Positions 14,001-24,950 of a DNA stretch of 64,000 bases are shown piece by piece. The translations under genes were made by a program, and so were the position numbers. Origin of the DNA: Apus apus (taxonomy: Eukaryota > Chordata > Aves > Apodiformes > Apodidae). The notes beneath the pieces are model-generated. The model was not told where the DNA came from and ran no database searches. It was given only the letters and a program-made list of their open reading frames with translations. Each line of letters begins with the position of its first letter. The stretch's first letter is position 1. Where the stretch lies: NCBI RefSeq assembly GCF_020740795.1, contig NC_067285.1:14686001-14750000 (forward strand), read 5' to 3'.

Positions 14001-14730
14001 TCTTGCACACGGAGGACCCTTTGCTTATCCTTCCCAGAGATGAAGAGTTGCACGAGCGCCCTGCCCCAGTGGGCTCTTGCACAGACACTGTTTCCCATCT
14101 CGAGGGGCTAGTGCACCCTGCTCATGGAGGGAATGATGCACACACACACCCGACAGGCTTTTGCACACGCATCCCCTGGACTGGCTCTTTTACACACACA
14201 CACAACCCCCCCGCTGAACAGGACGCTGCACGCGAACCCACCCCACCAGGTTCTTGCACACGCATCTTTTGGGCAGGCTTTTGCACATTCCCGGCCAGGC
14301 ATTTCCATAAGAGCTCCCCTTAGCAGACATACGCTTCCCCCTTGGATGGGCACTTGCACACCCCCCACGGACAGACTCTTGCATATGCATCCCCTGACGG
14401 GCTCCTGCACATGAACGCTCACCCCCTCGCCTCCCACCCTCCCGCAACCCGCCACGGGCCGTTGCCCTCCCGCCCGCCCCCGCCGCCCGCAGCCCCTCTA
14501 GGCCGGACAAAGCCGACGGGTACTCACAGGCGCTCGGTGCCGCGGGGGATGCTCCGGGGCACGGCGCGCAGGGCCGTGCCATGGCAGTCCACCGTGGTGC
14601 CGCTGCAGGCACAGAGCGGGGGGCAACCGGCGGCCCGGCCCCGGCAAAGCGCGGCACAAGCCAGCAGCCAGGCAGCGGCCCGCAGCCCCGCCGGGACCCC
14701 CGCCGCCCCCCCGGGGGTGGGGGCCGCCAT
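1982..14730 (-). CDS. SLIT1: SLIT1, slit guidance ligand 1 (5' part; gene continues beyond base 1)
   Basis: This is the 5' part of a secreted axon-guidance ligand that binds ROBO receptors on growth cones. Four coding exons are seen on the minus strand: 14528-14730, 3073-3144, 2690-2761 and 1982-2053, all with GT-AG borders and all in phase 2. They encode about 140 residues: an N-terminal signal peptide (hydrophobic [12 protein letters not shown] near residues 18-29), the cysteine-rich LRRNT cap with [17 protein letters not shown] (residues 36-52), then three leucine-rich repeats. [20 protein letters not shown] and [20 protein letters not shown] match the first LRR domain of vertebrate SLIT1 closely, from memory of the family. 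SLIT1 is preferred over SLIT2 and SLIT3 because of these repeat residues and because ARHGAP19, RRP12 and PGAM1 follow, as in human. The full protein should be about 1,500 residues, so around 90% lies outside the window. Identification is very secure. Confidence 0.95.
2690..2761 (-). CDS. SLIT1: SLIT1 coding exon 3 (LRR 2)
   Basis: This is a 72-bp exon for one repeat, [15 protein letters not shown] and so on. The acceptor CTGCAG is at 2762-2767 and the donor GTGAGT at 2684-2689. Confidence 0.93.
3073..3144 (-). CDS. SLIT1: SLIT1 coding exon 2 (LRR 1)
   Basis: This is a 72-bp exon for one leucine-rich repeat, [15 protein letters not shown] and so on. The acceptor CTCTCTGCAG lies at 3145-3150 and the donor GTGAGT at 3067-3072. 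The phase is the same at both ends. Confidence 0.93.
7540..7830 (-). repeat. Decayed CR1-like LINE fragment
   Basis: The stretch with GGTGGCATCTGCAAATGTC and, further on, CAGACTGACCCCTGCACTC resembles the reverse complement of the ORF2 region of CR1 LINEs (compare ATCTGCAAATTTGCTGAGG and ACTGAGCCCTGGGGA in younger copies, from memory). It is heavily diverged and has no terminal structure. It may instead be chance similarity; a RepeatMasker run would decide. Confidence 0.35.
13970..14420. repeat. Diverged minisatellite built on CTCTTGCACACG
   Basis: About ten imperfect copies of a CTCTTGCACACGCA-like core lie in the same orientation near 14003, 14048, 14077, 14161, 14223, 14253, 14281, 14353, 14382 and 14403. 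They are spaced about 25-80 bases apart, with CA runs at 14139-14149 and 14192-14203. The copies differ from each other, so the array is old or loosely maintained. It ends about 100 bases before the SLIT1 exon 1 donor. Confidence 0.6.
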
Positions 14731-15300
14731 GGCAGCGGGCAGCGGGGTTAGGCGGCGGGGCCGCTGTGCATCACTGGCGGCAGCGCAGCTGGGCTCAGTA
14801 GGGCTCGGGAGCCCTTCGGCGCACAGCCACCCAACCCTCCCGGCCGCCCTCACTGCCTCCCCATCCCACCGCCCAGGCACAGCCTCCGCACTGGCTCCTC
14901 CCTCCCGCCCTGCCCGCCCCGACGGGCCCCCCCGCCGCAGCTGCCACCGCCCCTCTCTGCGCCCCGGGCACCGGCCGGAGGTAGGAGCCGTCCCGCGGCT
15001 GGGTACCCGGAACCGTCGGGGCTCTGCACCGACCCGACCGTGCAGAGAGGTTGGGTTTCGGCTCGGTTCCCGCACGCTGAGACCCTGGACCCTCGGTCCG
15101 TGCCCTCTGAGCAGCCGACCACTTCCCTCCTCCCTGCGTGAGATGGCAGAGGGATGCCGGGGTGCAGCAAGGCGAGCGGGTAGCGTGCGGGCACAGACAC
15201 CCCGGAGACCGGCAGCGACCGGAGAAGCAGCGGGCGAACCGAGCGGCGGCAGGCAGAACATTCCTGCCTCTTCTCGGGGGGTGCCAAAAGCTTTCGCATC
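14430..15300 (-). promoter_or_regulatory. SLIT1: SLIT1 CpG-island promoter
   Basis: The sequence is very GC-rich with frequent CpG from about 14430 to 15300, around and upstream of the SLIT1 start codon at 14730. I see no convincing TATA box. The transcription start is not fixed by the sequence, but a CpG-island promoter with a start between 14750 and 15100 is likely. Long reading frames on both strands in this island reflect base composition and are not genes. Confidence 0.65.
14528..14730 (-). CDS. SLIT1: SLIT1 coding exon 1 (signal peptide and LRRNT)
   Basis: This exon has 203 coding bases, giving 67 codons plus two bases. The start ATG is the reverse complement of cat at 14728-14730, in a GGCCGCC-rich context ahead of MAAPTPGG. 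The protein has an N-terminal hydrophobic signal peptide, then the four-cysteine LRRNT cap, ending at IPRGTERL. The donor GTGAGT lies at 14522-14527. No other ATG between here and the CpG island gives a more SLIT-like start. Confidence 0.93.
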
Positions 15301-18300
15301 CCCCGGTGCGCTCCAGGCACCCCCAGCCTGCCTCTTACCCGGCAGCCTGGAGTCCCATCATCTAAAACCCAGCCAAGGTGCAGGGACCCGGCAGCCCGCA
15401 GGACCACGCGGCAGGAGGGCACTGGTCAGCCAGGATGGTACCAGGTCTGCTCACGGGAACCCAGCAGCCAAGCACCTCAGCACGAACGGGGGGCTTGGTG
15501 ATGCAGCTCTGCTTTGCCCTTTGCCCCACACACAGACAGCAAGTCCTAAAGTCCTGGTTGTGGCAGTAGCTATATCCTGTCTCGCTCCAGGGAAACATCT
15601 TGATGGCAAAGGCACCAAAATGTCTTTGTGGCTAATCCACCTGGAGGAATGAGGCAAAATATACCTGTTTTGATGCAAAAAGAAGTGAAGACAAGAAATC
15701 CTCTGTGCTGGGTCCTAAATGGTTGACACCTCAGAAATGTGAGCATTGATTTAATTTTGTTTTTAATTCATTTTATTACCTTCCATTTTCTCCCCTGAGG
15801 TCTGCAAATACAAAGCAGGAGGGTGTAACCCCAGGAGGGATGGTCACCTGTTTTATTAATGGTACCTGAAACAGTTGTAACCCCATGGCTCCGAGAGCTG
15901 ACTCCTTAAGAAAAACAACAGGCATTTTGAAATGCCCAACAGAGCCCTGGCTGCTGGCAGCAACTGCTGCAAATGGCCTCCTTGGAGACAAAACCCATGG
16001 AAGGAGGAGAGGTAGGAGCCTGTCACATCTGAGCACAGACACTCCACCACACACTCATTCCCCAGCCAGCAGGATATTTGCAGGGATAGTGGCACATCCT
16101 GGGGACAGGAGTGCCTTTTCTATCAATGCCCAATATGTATGGAGCTCCAGAGGCTTCTTAATCAGGGCAAGAGGGAGGTGTCTGCATGAGATCTCGCTCC
16201 AGTGAGGGCCACCTCACACACACACAGGGTTGCACCAGCTTGGCCCGGATCGGCAGCCCTTTCCCATCTCTAATGCAGGCTCCTATCATCTGTCTGTGTT
16301 TTTGTGACATCTCCTTCCTCTGGCCCAAATCCAGGGAGGAAGCCATGCCTGAGATGGATGAAAGGGGTTTGTTTGTCGTTGCTACACAGCAGCCCTGGCA
16401 GCGAGGAAGATGAGCTGCTTCCCAGGACTCCAGGAGCCGACCCCTCACTGGCATGGCTTCAGCAGAGGTGGCCCTGGAGCCTGCCTTGGGGCTCCCAGTG
16501 GGATCCAGGTGGCAGTGGCACCACAGAGCATCCAAAGATGCTGAAGACCTCAGCTGGGATTCTGGGGGTGAAAGTTGTTTCCCCGCAGCTCAGCATTCCT
16601 CAAAGCTGGCTGCTACCGGTGCGATGCCTGCAGCTCCCTCCTCTCCCTCCCAAACTCCCCCTCACCCCTTGGCCCACAGAGCAGAGCCGGTTCTTCCTAA
16701 CCTGCCCTTTGCCTCTGATGCTGGCAGGAAGGCAGGAGCAGGATGAAGGATCTTATTTCCTCCCTTTTGTAGACACTTGCCCTAAGCAAATCCTCGTCAT
16801 CTGCAGACTAAATAGGCTCCCTCCATCTCTGTGTCCAGCTGCAGCAACGCTGGGTGACTTTACAGCCAGGCCATGGTCTTGGGTAAAGGGAAGTTGGCAG
16901 GAGCCTGCCTGAAGGCCACCATCACTTGCTCAGTTTCACTGGGACTAAAGGTCTGGGATGAAAAAAAACCCATTTCAGGCCAACATCCAGAGTTTCTTCT
17001 GTGTGTACCTCAACTCCTGCTCTCCTGTGGGAACTTCTTGCCACCACTTGCCACACATCCAGTGCTCTGTTCCTGGGAGCATCCCACTGAACTGGGCTGC
17101 CAGCCACTGCTGACCCCTCTGCAGCTGCTCTAGTTGCAAAAGCAACCCCTTTCCAGGGCTGCCAACAAAGCGAGGGCCAAGTGAGCCTGGAGAGGCAGGA
17201 TGGCAGGGCAGGGTTATGGGCGCTGCACTGAGACCTCTGTCCTACATCTCAGTCCCTGGTGCATTTGGGTGATCCCAAATTATCCAGGCACCCTGCATGG
17301 AGTCATGTGGGCCTTGGAGAGCAAGAGGTGCCCAGGAAAGACCCTGGATGCCTCTGAATGAGGATAAAGAGCAGTTGAGAAAAAGAAACCCCAAACTTTT
17401 CTTTATCGGGGGAGGCCTCGTCCTGCTGTCTGCCACCGGGATTTGAGCCAAAATGCTTGATAGAGAGAGAGACCATCTGGATTGTCTGATGGGCTCTGGG
17501 TTTGGTTAAAATGCAGCAGGAGCGCTTTTTTTGCAGTAGTTTTCATGGGAAGATCCGGGGATGGATTCCGGGGTATGCGCCAGACCTGTCGTGCAAAGAG
17601 ATGCGAAGCAGCTACAAAGCTTCAAACAAAACTTGCTGCCAGTTTTAAGCCAAGCCCCCCAGGGCAGCATCTGAGCATTCCCACCCACCCAGGGATGGGC
17701 TGCAGCCTGCCTCCCTTAGCTCCTCGGCAGTCTGGGCTGGCGCTGGGCCCCAGCCAGAGCCATTGGCAGCCCTAAGCACCCCCCAGCACACCTGGGCTTC
17801 GAGGCAGCCACGCTGCACCCTGGGCCCGGGCACATGGGAGGAGGCAATGTGTCCTCACCTATGCTTGCTGTGGCAGTTGTGCCACACTTCAGAACAGTGC
17901 CACAGCTGTCACTAGTCCACAGCAGCACTCAGCCCTTCTCAGGGAAGGACCAAGCACTGGTGTAGAGCAGAAGGGTTTAAAACGCAGGCAGTAGCACGTA
18001 TGCATGGTGCCTGCTCCAACTCCCTCACCGAGGAGGCGTTGCCAAAGGCAGGATCCAGCTCCCCTCACACCAGGGCTGTGCCTCAAAACCATTCCTCCCA
18101 CCAGCAACACCACTAAAACACACCTGGTTTGGGAGCAGCAGCCACAAGACACAACTGGAGATGTGCTGGGAGAAGAGTGGCTGTGACCTCCAGCTGCCTG
18201 GTGTCTCCCAAAGACCCCACACAAGGTGGGCTGCTGGGCTGCTCCTCCGCCAGCCTGAGCCACATCTGTCACGCCTGGTCAGCTCGGCACACGCTGGGAG

Positions 18301-21300
18301 GCCAGGCTGCCTTTGTCCCTCTGGACACGCTCAGCTCCAGAGAGTGAGGCATTGTGTGGGAGCAGGCTAGCGTGTCAGCCCTGTTAGGGCACCTGTTTGG
18401 CTTGTGCAGCGCAACAATACCCCTAATGGGTCTATTATGGAGTGGTGTGGGCAGCCAGGGCCACTGGGATCACAGTAAATCTCGCCTACTTAGCAGCAGT
18501 GGTAGGCAGGGCTGGGATATGCTGAGAAGCAGCTCTGTCTGCAGCCTCTCCAGGGTCAAGCTCTATCTCACTGGCAAACATAGCCAGCATCACCCTCTGA
18601 ACACTGCCAGTTTCACCCATCAATGCTGACAGTGTTGCTCTGTGAACACCACCAGCAGGTGGGGGACAGCCCCCAAGGGCAGTATTGCACCCCTGTTCTG
18701 TGGTGCTGCTGAGCAGAGGGGACGAGCCCCACACCCTGGGTTCCTCATCTCTAGCCCACTAAGAAAGCACATGTATCAAGCAGCCCAGACACAAATGCAG
18801 AGATGCTGTTCCCAGCACGGCTGGACACAACCCCTGCCTGGGAGCTCTGCAGCACAAGCTGGTTTGAATAAACCACATGCAAGGTAGTGTTTGTGAAGTG
18901 CCTCACACATGGAAACATTACTGCTCACGTAGTGTGGACTGGGGACTCAGGGATCTCCACATATAGCAATTGTTCCCCCTCCATGGAGCACATACATGCA
19001 CCCTGCCTGCTCTGCCTGGAGCCACTCATTAACCCTCCTCAATTAAGATGCATTGGAGGGATAATTTGCTGTTTAATAGACTAACTTTCCATTTGCTGTT
19101 GCCAAGTGTATCCAACATATTTCTCCACGGTGCCATATACTGCAGCTCCTCTGCCATAAAACCCTGCCTCCCAGTAGGAGCAGGTGGGTTTTCAGGATTC
19201 AGATGATGACCTTGGCCATGGGGTGAGCAGAGACACCAGGCTCTGTTTTTGGAGGAACAGGGCTTGTTCCCACCAACCCTTCTCACCTTATTACAGTTCC
19301 CATTGCAGTGACATCCCTGAGCTGGGAAACCATGTAACAGGAGAACATGGAGTGTCTCTGCCTGAGGGATGAGGGAAGCAGCGCCTCTGTTCTGATTTTA
19401 TTAATGAAGATGCTCTGGGTGCAGACCAGCTTGCCTCAGCTCTGTATTTATGGCTAGTTGGCAGCCAGCTCCACACTGGGATGTAACCAATAAGCTGTGC
19501 ATCCACTTGGGCTCATTGTGCTTCCCCAGTCACAGGCTGCATTTCTGGTCCCACAGTTGCAGGAGTGTGTTTCTGTGTCATTGTTCTTTCTCCCCCAGCT
19601 CTTACTGAATTACTATTAGAGGCTGGAAAAAAGTCAGATTCTGTACACCATGAGACAAGGAAGCTGGTACCAGCCCCACTTTGCCTCCATCACACAAATT
19701 CCCATGATGTAGAGGAGGCACCTTCAGGGTGCAGGTACTGCAGGAAGGAGTAGTAGTCCCAGAGGCATGACCCTGAGTGACCAACTACCAGGGTCTGGCT
19801 GTGAAAGATGGCAAGAGGATGTCAGTAGCCAAAAATAACTTGAAAATGAGAGGGAAAGTGTTTAGTATGCCTTGTGGCAGTTTTGCTCAGCCCCAGATGC
19901 AGGCAAAGGCTCTCACTAGAGCTGGAGGACTAGAGCTACCCTACAGAGCCAATTTTTGTCCTTCGGAGGAGGGCATCCCTCCCCCACTCTTCCCTCAGAC
20001 TTCTCTGTGCTCTTTATGTCCTTGTACACCTTATAGCCCTAGCTTCCTACCCTCCATCCCCTAGATGCAGCCAGGGAGAAGAACCAGGCACCTCCATTCC
20101 CGGCACACCTGGCCTGGCCCCCAGTGCTGCGGGGTGGTCAGGGGGTCCCATCCCGCAGCCTGTGCTGCCAGCCCCCTCTTGTGCTGCTGCTGCAGAACGG
20201 CCTTGGTGAGGCACAATGGAGTCAGAGGCTTTTGTGAAAAAGGTTGCCGAGATCCTGCTCCCAGGATCCCAACAACAGCCTGGGAAAGGAGCCTAGTTTA
20301 ATCCAGGACTTGGAAGAGAAGCGCAGTGAAGCCCACAGCAGGGAAAGGAAAGCTCTGCTCCCCCTGACCTGGACTGAAATCAGCACCTCCAAGGCTGGTG
20401 CTGGAAAGTATTGGAAATTCACTGCGTGATGTACAGCTGGGGGCAGCTTTTGCTTGCATCAAGACACAGGAGCCTAGAAACAACCCCATGACATTCCTCA
20501 TGCACAGGCACTTCCCAGGAACAAAGCTGGGCTGGATCACGATGTGGCTGGAGTGCTGATGCCAGCCACTGTGGTCCACAGCACAGTGAAAGATCAGTGC
20601 AGGACACAGCACGGAGATCTTGGCATCTACATGTCTGCACAATTTATGAGCTTCAGCACGAAACCCTCACTGGGGGGATGAGCAAACAGAACTAAACATG
20701 GTAATTTATTCATGCCATGAAAAACTATTAGTTAATCCAAGCCAATGAGATTGTAAAACCTGATAACTGGTCTGGCTGGTGCCAACATCTATCGCTAGCA
20801 GTACTCATGTTTTTTGTCTACACTGTTGCCCTAGGCAGTGAGATGCAGCAGCAGCATGACAGCTCCCAGCCACACATGATAATTTGAGAGAAAAAAAAAA
20901 ATCTTATTTCAACTCAAAGCAGGGCATAACAGTTTAAAAAAAAAGTCAAGACAACTTGCAAAAATTGATTTAGATAGCAGTGACACTCTGCAAAACTTAT
21001 TTGCAAGTCTGTGCTGTGCAATTTGAGATAAAAACTGTTTCATGAAAGGAAGGATGAGTGCTGCTTGTTTGCTTTGCAATGCCGCTGCTGTGCAGGAATA
21101 CCAACAGGCCAAAGCAAACAAATTGAAAGCTGAGAGATCCCCCTCTAAACATGTACCTTCACCCAGTGTTTGGCCCCAATGACTGCTGCCCTTTTGCTTG
21201 CAGCCAAGCCTAAGTGCTCGCATTGTGGCTTCAGGGACTAAAAACTCAATTTTTAAAACTGTGTAAGCCCCATAAAGCTGTCACTTTGAATCACAGCATA

Positions 21301-24300
21301 TCAGGGAGGTGATATTTGGGTTTGCAGTATTCAAAATAGTTATTGTGAGTTTTTGCATGCTGTTGTTCAGCATTATCAAGAACAGAAATGTCTCTCTGGA
21401 CACCCATGCCCACTTTCAAGCACACAGAGGCCCATCCCCTCCGCTCCCCAAGGTGGAGGTGCACTAGTCCCATGATGACACCCAACTGCAGCCCCAGAGG
21501 AGAATGGGGCTGGGTTGAAGCCCACCCTGCAGGAAGGCAGCACTGGTTTCAAATGTAATGCGCCTCTTGCTTCTCCTGCTTGTTTTTCAATTGCATGGCG
21601 AGGATGTTAATGAGTGTCTGAGCCACGGCAGGCAAGCCCAGGGCATTTCAAATGTGGAAGAACTTCACAGAGAAATAATCTGCATAAAATCTGAGAAGCC
21701 ATTATCAAGGAGGAAAAGAAAATGCAAGCAGAAACCATCCTCCCTCGGCAGCCAAGAGTAGCAAGAGAAGAATGGTTCTACAGAGAAAAACGTATTCATT
21801 TGATCCATTATTTATATAAAGTGCTCTTTGTAAACCCAATTTCCCATCACCCTGGATGACAGCAGGAGGGAAGGGACAGGAAAAGAAATAGTCCAGCTTC
21901 ATACCTCCAAGAGAAAGACAGCCTGTCCAGGGACCCTGACTCACACCAGGAAAGGGAACAAACCCTAGTGCCATGAGAGGCCAGTGCTGTCCCTGCAGGT
22001 GGGCAGCGCCTCACCAAGCACCCCCACGATTAAGGGTAGCAGCTCTGGGCTTCTAAACAGATGTTTTCCTCCTTTTGAAGCTGGATGCACCATCAAGTCC
22101 CTGCTGTCCCAATGAAATCCTTTAAGCCACTGAGCAAACCCACTAAAAATAAAAGCATTTAATATGGGGTTTTCACATGAACACAGAAAAGCAGCAGTCT
22201 GAAACAATACGTACATAGCATATATAAATAAGGAAAAAATTAAAAATACTTTGGAAACAACAGACTCTGAGAACAGTTAGTGGCTGCTCTGGGAGGAAGC
22301 ATCCTTGTGAGTCATTGCACAGGGTAGACAAATGAGACACATTCAAGCACAACTAGAACTCCCCCCCAGCTGTAAGGCAGTGTGAACACATTGGGACTAC
22401 AGAAGCCAAAGGTCCTAGAGTCTGAATCCATGAGCCATCCCCATCCTCCGCATAGGGAGGACAGCCCCAGGCACTGAACCCCTCCTGGAACTGCCCTTCC
22501 TGGAGACTACACCCACCCCTTCAGCAGGGAAGGCATTTGAGACATACAGAACACTGGGCTGATGTCCCATAGATAATTTTTTCTGAAGAGCTAAACACAT
22601 CTCAGCTGTGCCAGAAGCCAGAGTCTCTGAGCTAGAGCCATCAGTAAGTGGGGACAGTGGAGAGAAAAGTTACATTCCTCTCACCTGTACAGGAGCAGCG
22701 TATTTAGCCTTAGGAACAAGACTGCCTTGCCAAGCAGACACCCATACAGAGACAGATGTCCAAGTCAGCTAGGGGCAATGGGGAAAAGGGGGATGAGATG
22801 AACAAATGCTTCACCCAGCAACCACCTCCAATGCAGGCAAGAGCAGAGGCAGCAGGACAGGACCCAGCTCTCCCTGCACTGCTGCTTGACCTTCAGCTCT
22901 GGCACTTCTCTGCTCAGAGGCAAAGCCAAGATCCCCAGGTCCCAGCTAACAGCAGACTGCAGGGGCCGGGTAGAAGTGCAGGCAGCAAAACATGACATGC
23001 CCTTTGGAGAAGGGTGCATAAGACAGCTTCAGCCTCCAGAGGGAATGACTACAGACACATCCAAGAAGCACGTACTACTATCAGAGCAAACAGCCTCTGC
23101 CTTTCCTCACAGCATCCTCGCCTGCTTGGTCCCTGAAGAACCAAAGCTCTTTATTCACTGTGACAGAGGCTCCTAACACCAGCAACTCCCAACTCACACA
23201 TCTACAGTCCCAACTATCCCCTACATTTTCAAGGCTGCTCCTTCCATTTGGGGTCAGAGACTGGGGACAGGTAGCCCCAATAAAGTACCAGAAACATCTC
23301 TTTGGACAGAGCAGCATGAGGCACATAGCTTTGTATCTCAAAAAACCCCAAAAAAAACACAATAAAAAAAGTAACAGATTCCAGCTAAGCTGCACAGGAT
23401 TCCGATGCCCTATTTTGACAGCTCTAGCCAGTCGGATTGAACTCCCTGCTCACATCCCAATATTCACACCTCCTGCCACCAGTCATCTCAGAAAGCTGTC
23501 AAGGACAGAGCTCTAACTCCTGCCAGCTCCTGGTTCTTAAAGATAATACAATTATAATTGGATTCCAGAGATTATTTGCTTCACCGAGAAGGGCTGAGAA
23601 GTGTTCAGATGGTTCCCCAGCTGATCAGATCTTTATTTCACAGTAGTGACCCTGTGTGTTTCTTACCCAAGAGTGTTTGCAGACAGGTACTTGGCAAGAT
23701 TGGCTTATTGGAGCACTGTAGCTTAGCAAGGCAGCTGACACTGGCCAGCTGTGATTTGGGTTTATCCTGCATCTAGATGGTTTCATCTCATTTCTGCAGC
23801 TCAGCCCAAAAAGCAGAACCCAGTTCCAGCCCTTTCCCCCAGTTTATTGACTCATCAGTCACCCAGATATCTTGAGCCAAAGCCTTTGGCACCATTTGCA
23901 ACAGATGACAAATGTCCAGAGCTTCCTCTCACCTCTCATGCTGCTGATGCTGTTCCTACACTGTGCAAACAACTCTGCCTGTCCCAGACACCCCAATTTC
24001 CAAAGGCTAGGCTGTCCTCCCCCAGGCAGCCTTCACCAACGTCCAGCCCCACTCAGCTTAGCATCCCTGGGGAAACACAAAGCAGAGACACTCCGTGTTC
24101 ACCAGGCAGAGCTGTGCCATGGAAACATGAGGGCAGCGAACACGCGCTGCCTCCAGCTCAAGCTGAAACAGCAGGATGAGTCTACTGGGGAAGATGCTTT
24201 GCCCTGGCCCCACTTGAACTGATGGCACTCAAGAGCCTCTCCTCCCAGGCCCATCCTGCGCTCTGTACCGTTTGTGCACTCCAGCCCTTTGGGGACAGCA

Positions 24301-24884
24301 GGGCAAAACAGAACACGGAGGAAGCAGAGGAGGGCATAGCTCCAGAGGAGGCCTGGAGGTAACGTTAGCTGTCAGGGTGCGGATGAAGGCTGGAGTCCAT
24401 CATTCTCACTGCTGGCAGAGGAGAGGGAGCAAAAACAAGCCAATGTGCTAAAAACACAGAGCAGAAAAGCAAAAAACCACAGCCTAGCAACATTGCAGAG
24501 GAAGCTGGGAGTGCAAATGGCCCTGCAACGTACAGGGCTCTCCTTGTAAGCAAGCACTCCAGTTCCTCCCAGAGCCAGCAGGTCAGACATGCTGCACGTT
24601 TTGGTTAGATAGTGGTTTGCCCCATAGTATAATGAAATATAATTTATGTACAGAAAGAAACAAGTCCCTGCAGTCTTTGCAAAGGTCCAGTTTCAAGAGT
24701 GCTGCCGTGTTGGTGGGGGATGCTGTGAGCCTGCAGCACTCCCCTCTCAGTGCAGCACATTATTCACAGCTTGCGAGGCTGGGCATTCCCACCCATGCGC
24801 TGGTGCGAGGCGATTCAGAGGGATGACGAATCCTTGGAAAGCAGGTGGGCTCGCATGCGTCTGCAGGACTCCTGGAGCAGAGAA
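15300..24884. other. Intergenic region between SLIT1 and ARHGAP19
   Basis: Nothing coding is supported here. Reading frames are short, lack known domains and overlap freely on both strands. The stretch next to ARHGAP19 (about 22.5-24.9 kb) probably includes its 3' UTR. Plus-strand tttatt motifs near 23149 and 23630 (AATAAA on the minus strand) are possible polyadenylation signals for that gene, but the true one cannot be chosen by eye. AT-rich blocks at about 19030-19110 and 20690-20790 look mildly constrained. No transposon family is recognised. Confidence 0.6.
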
Positions 24885-24950
24885 TTAGAGCAACTGAATG
24901 CCAGACACACAGAATACCATGGAAAAAAAATTTGATGTGCTGTCTTTCCC
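24885..24950 (-). CDS. ARHGAP19: ARHGAP19 candidate terminal coding exon
   Basis: The stretch after the acceptor CCTTGCAG at 24951 reads [20 protein letters not shown], then one residue and a TAA, in the right phase after RKE. This gives 494 residues, the same as human, but the human tail (GKKGFL) matches only at GK and the polypyrimidine tract is weak. The true last exon may be elsewhere. Confidence 0.25.
   Translation of the reverse strand, partial: GKDSTSNFFSMVFCVSGIQLL

Larger units (their letters stand above)
3145..14527. other. SLIT1 intron 1 (11.4 kb)
   Basis: The intron has no coding exon that I can support. It contains a TAAT-rich block at about 4410-4740, an old decayed CR1-like fragment near 7540-7830, an X-box-like site at 10238-10251, and a diverged minisatellite at about 13970-14420 just inside the exon 1 donor. 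The remaining sequence is unremarkable unique DNA of moderate GC content. A long first intron is common in SLIT genes and often holds enhancers (family knowledge). Confidence 0.75.

Noticed and set aside
14342-15652. A 436-codon open frame on the plus strand over the SLIT1 5' island
   Set aside because: It is an effect of high GC content: rich in R, P, A and S, with no domain, and it lies opposite SLIT1 exon 1 and its promoter.
15300-24884. Many 60-140 codon frames in the SLIT1-ARHGAP19 interval
   Set aside because: No similarity to known proteins, no splice-site support and frequent overlap on both strands.
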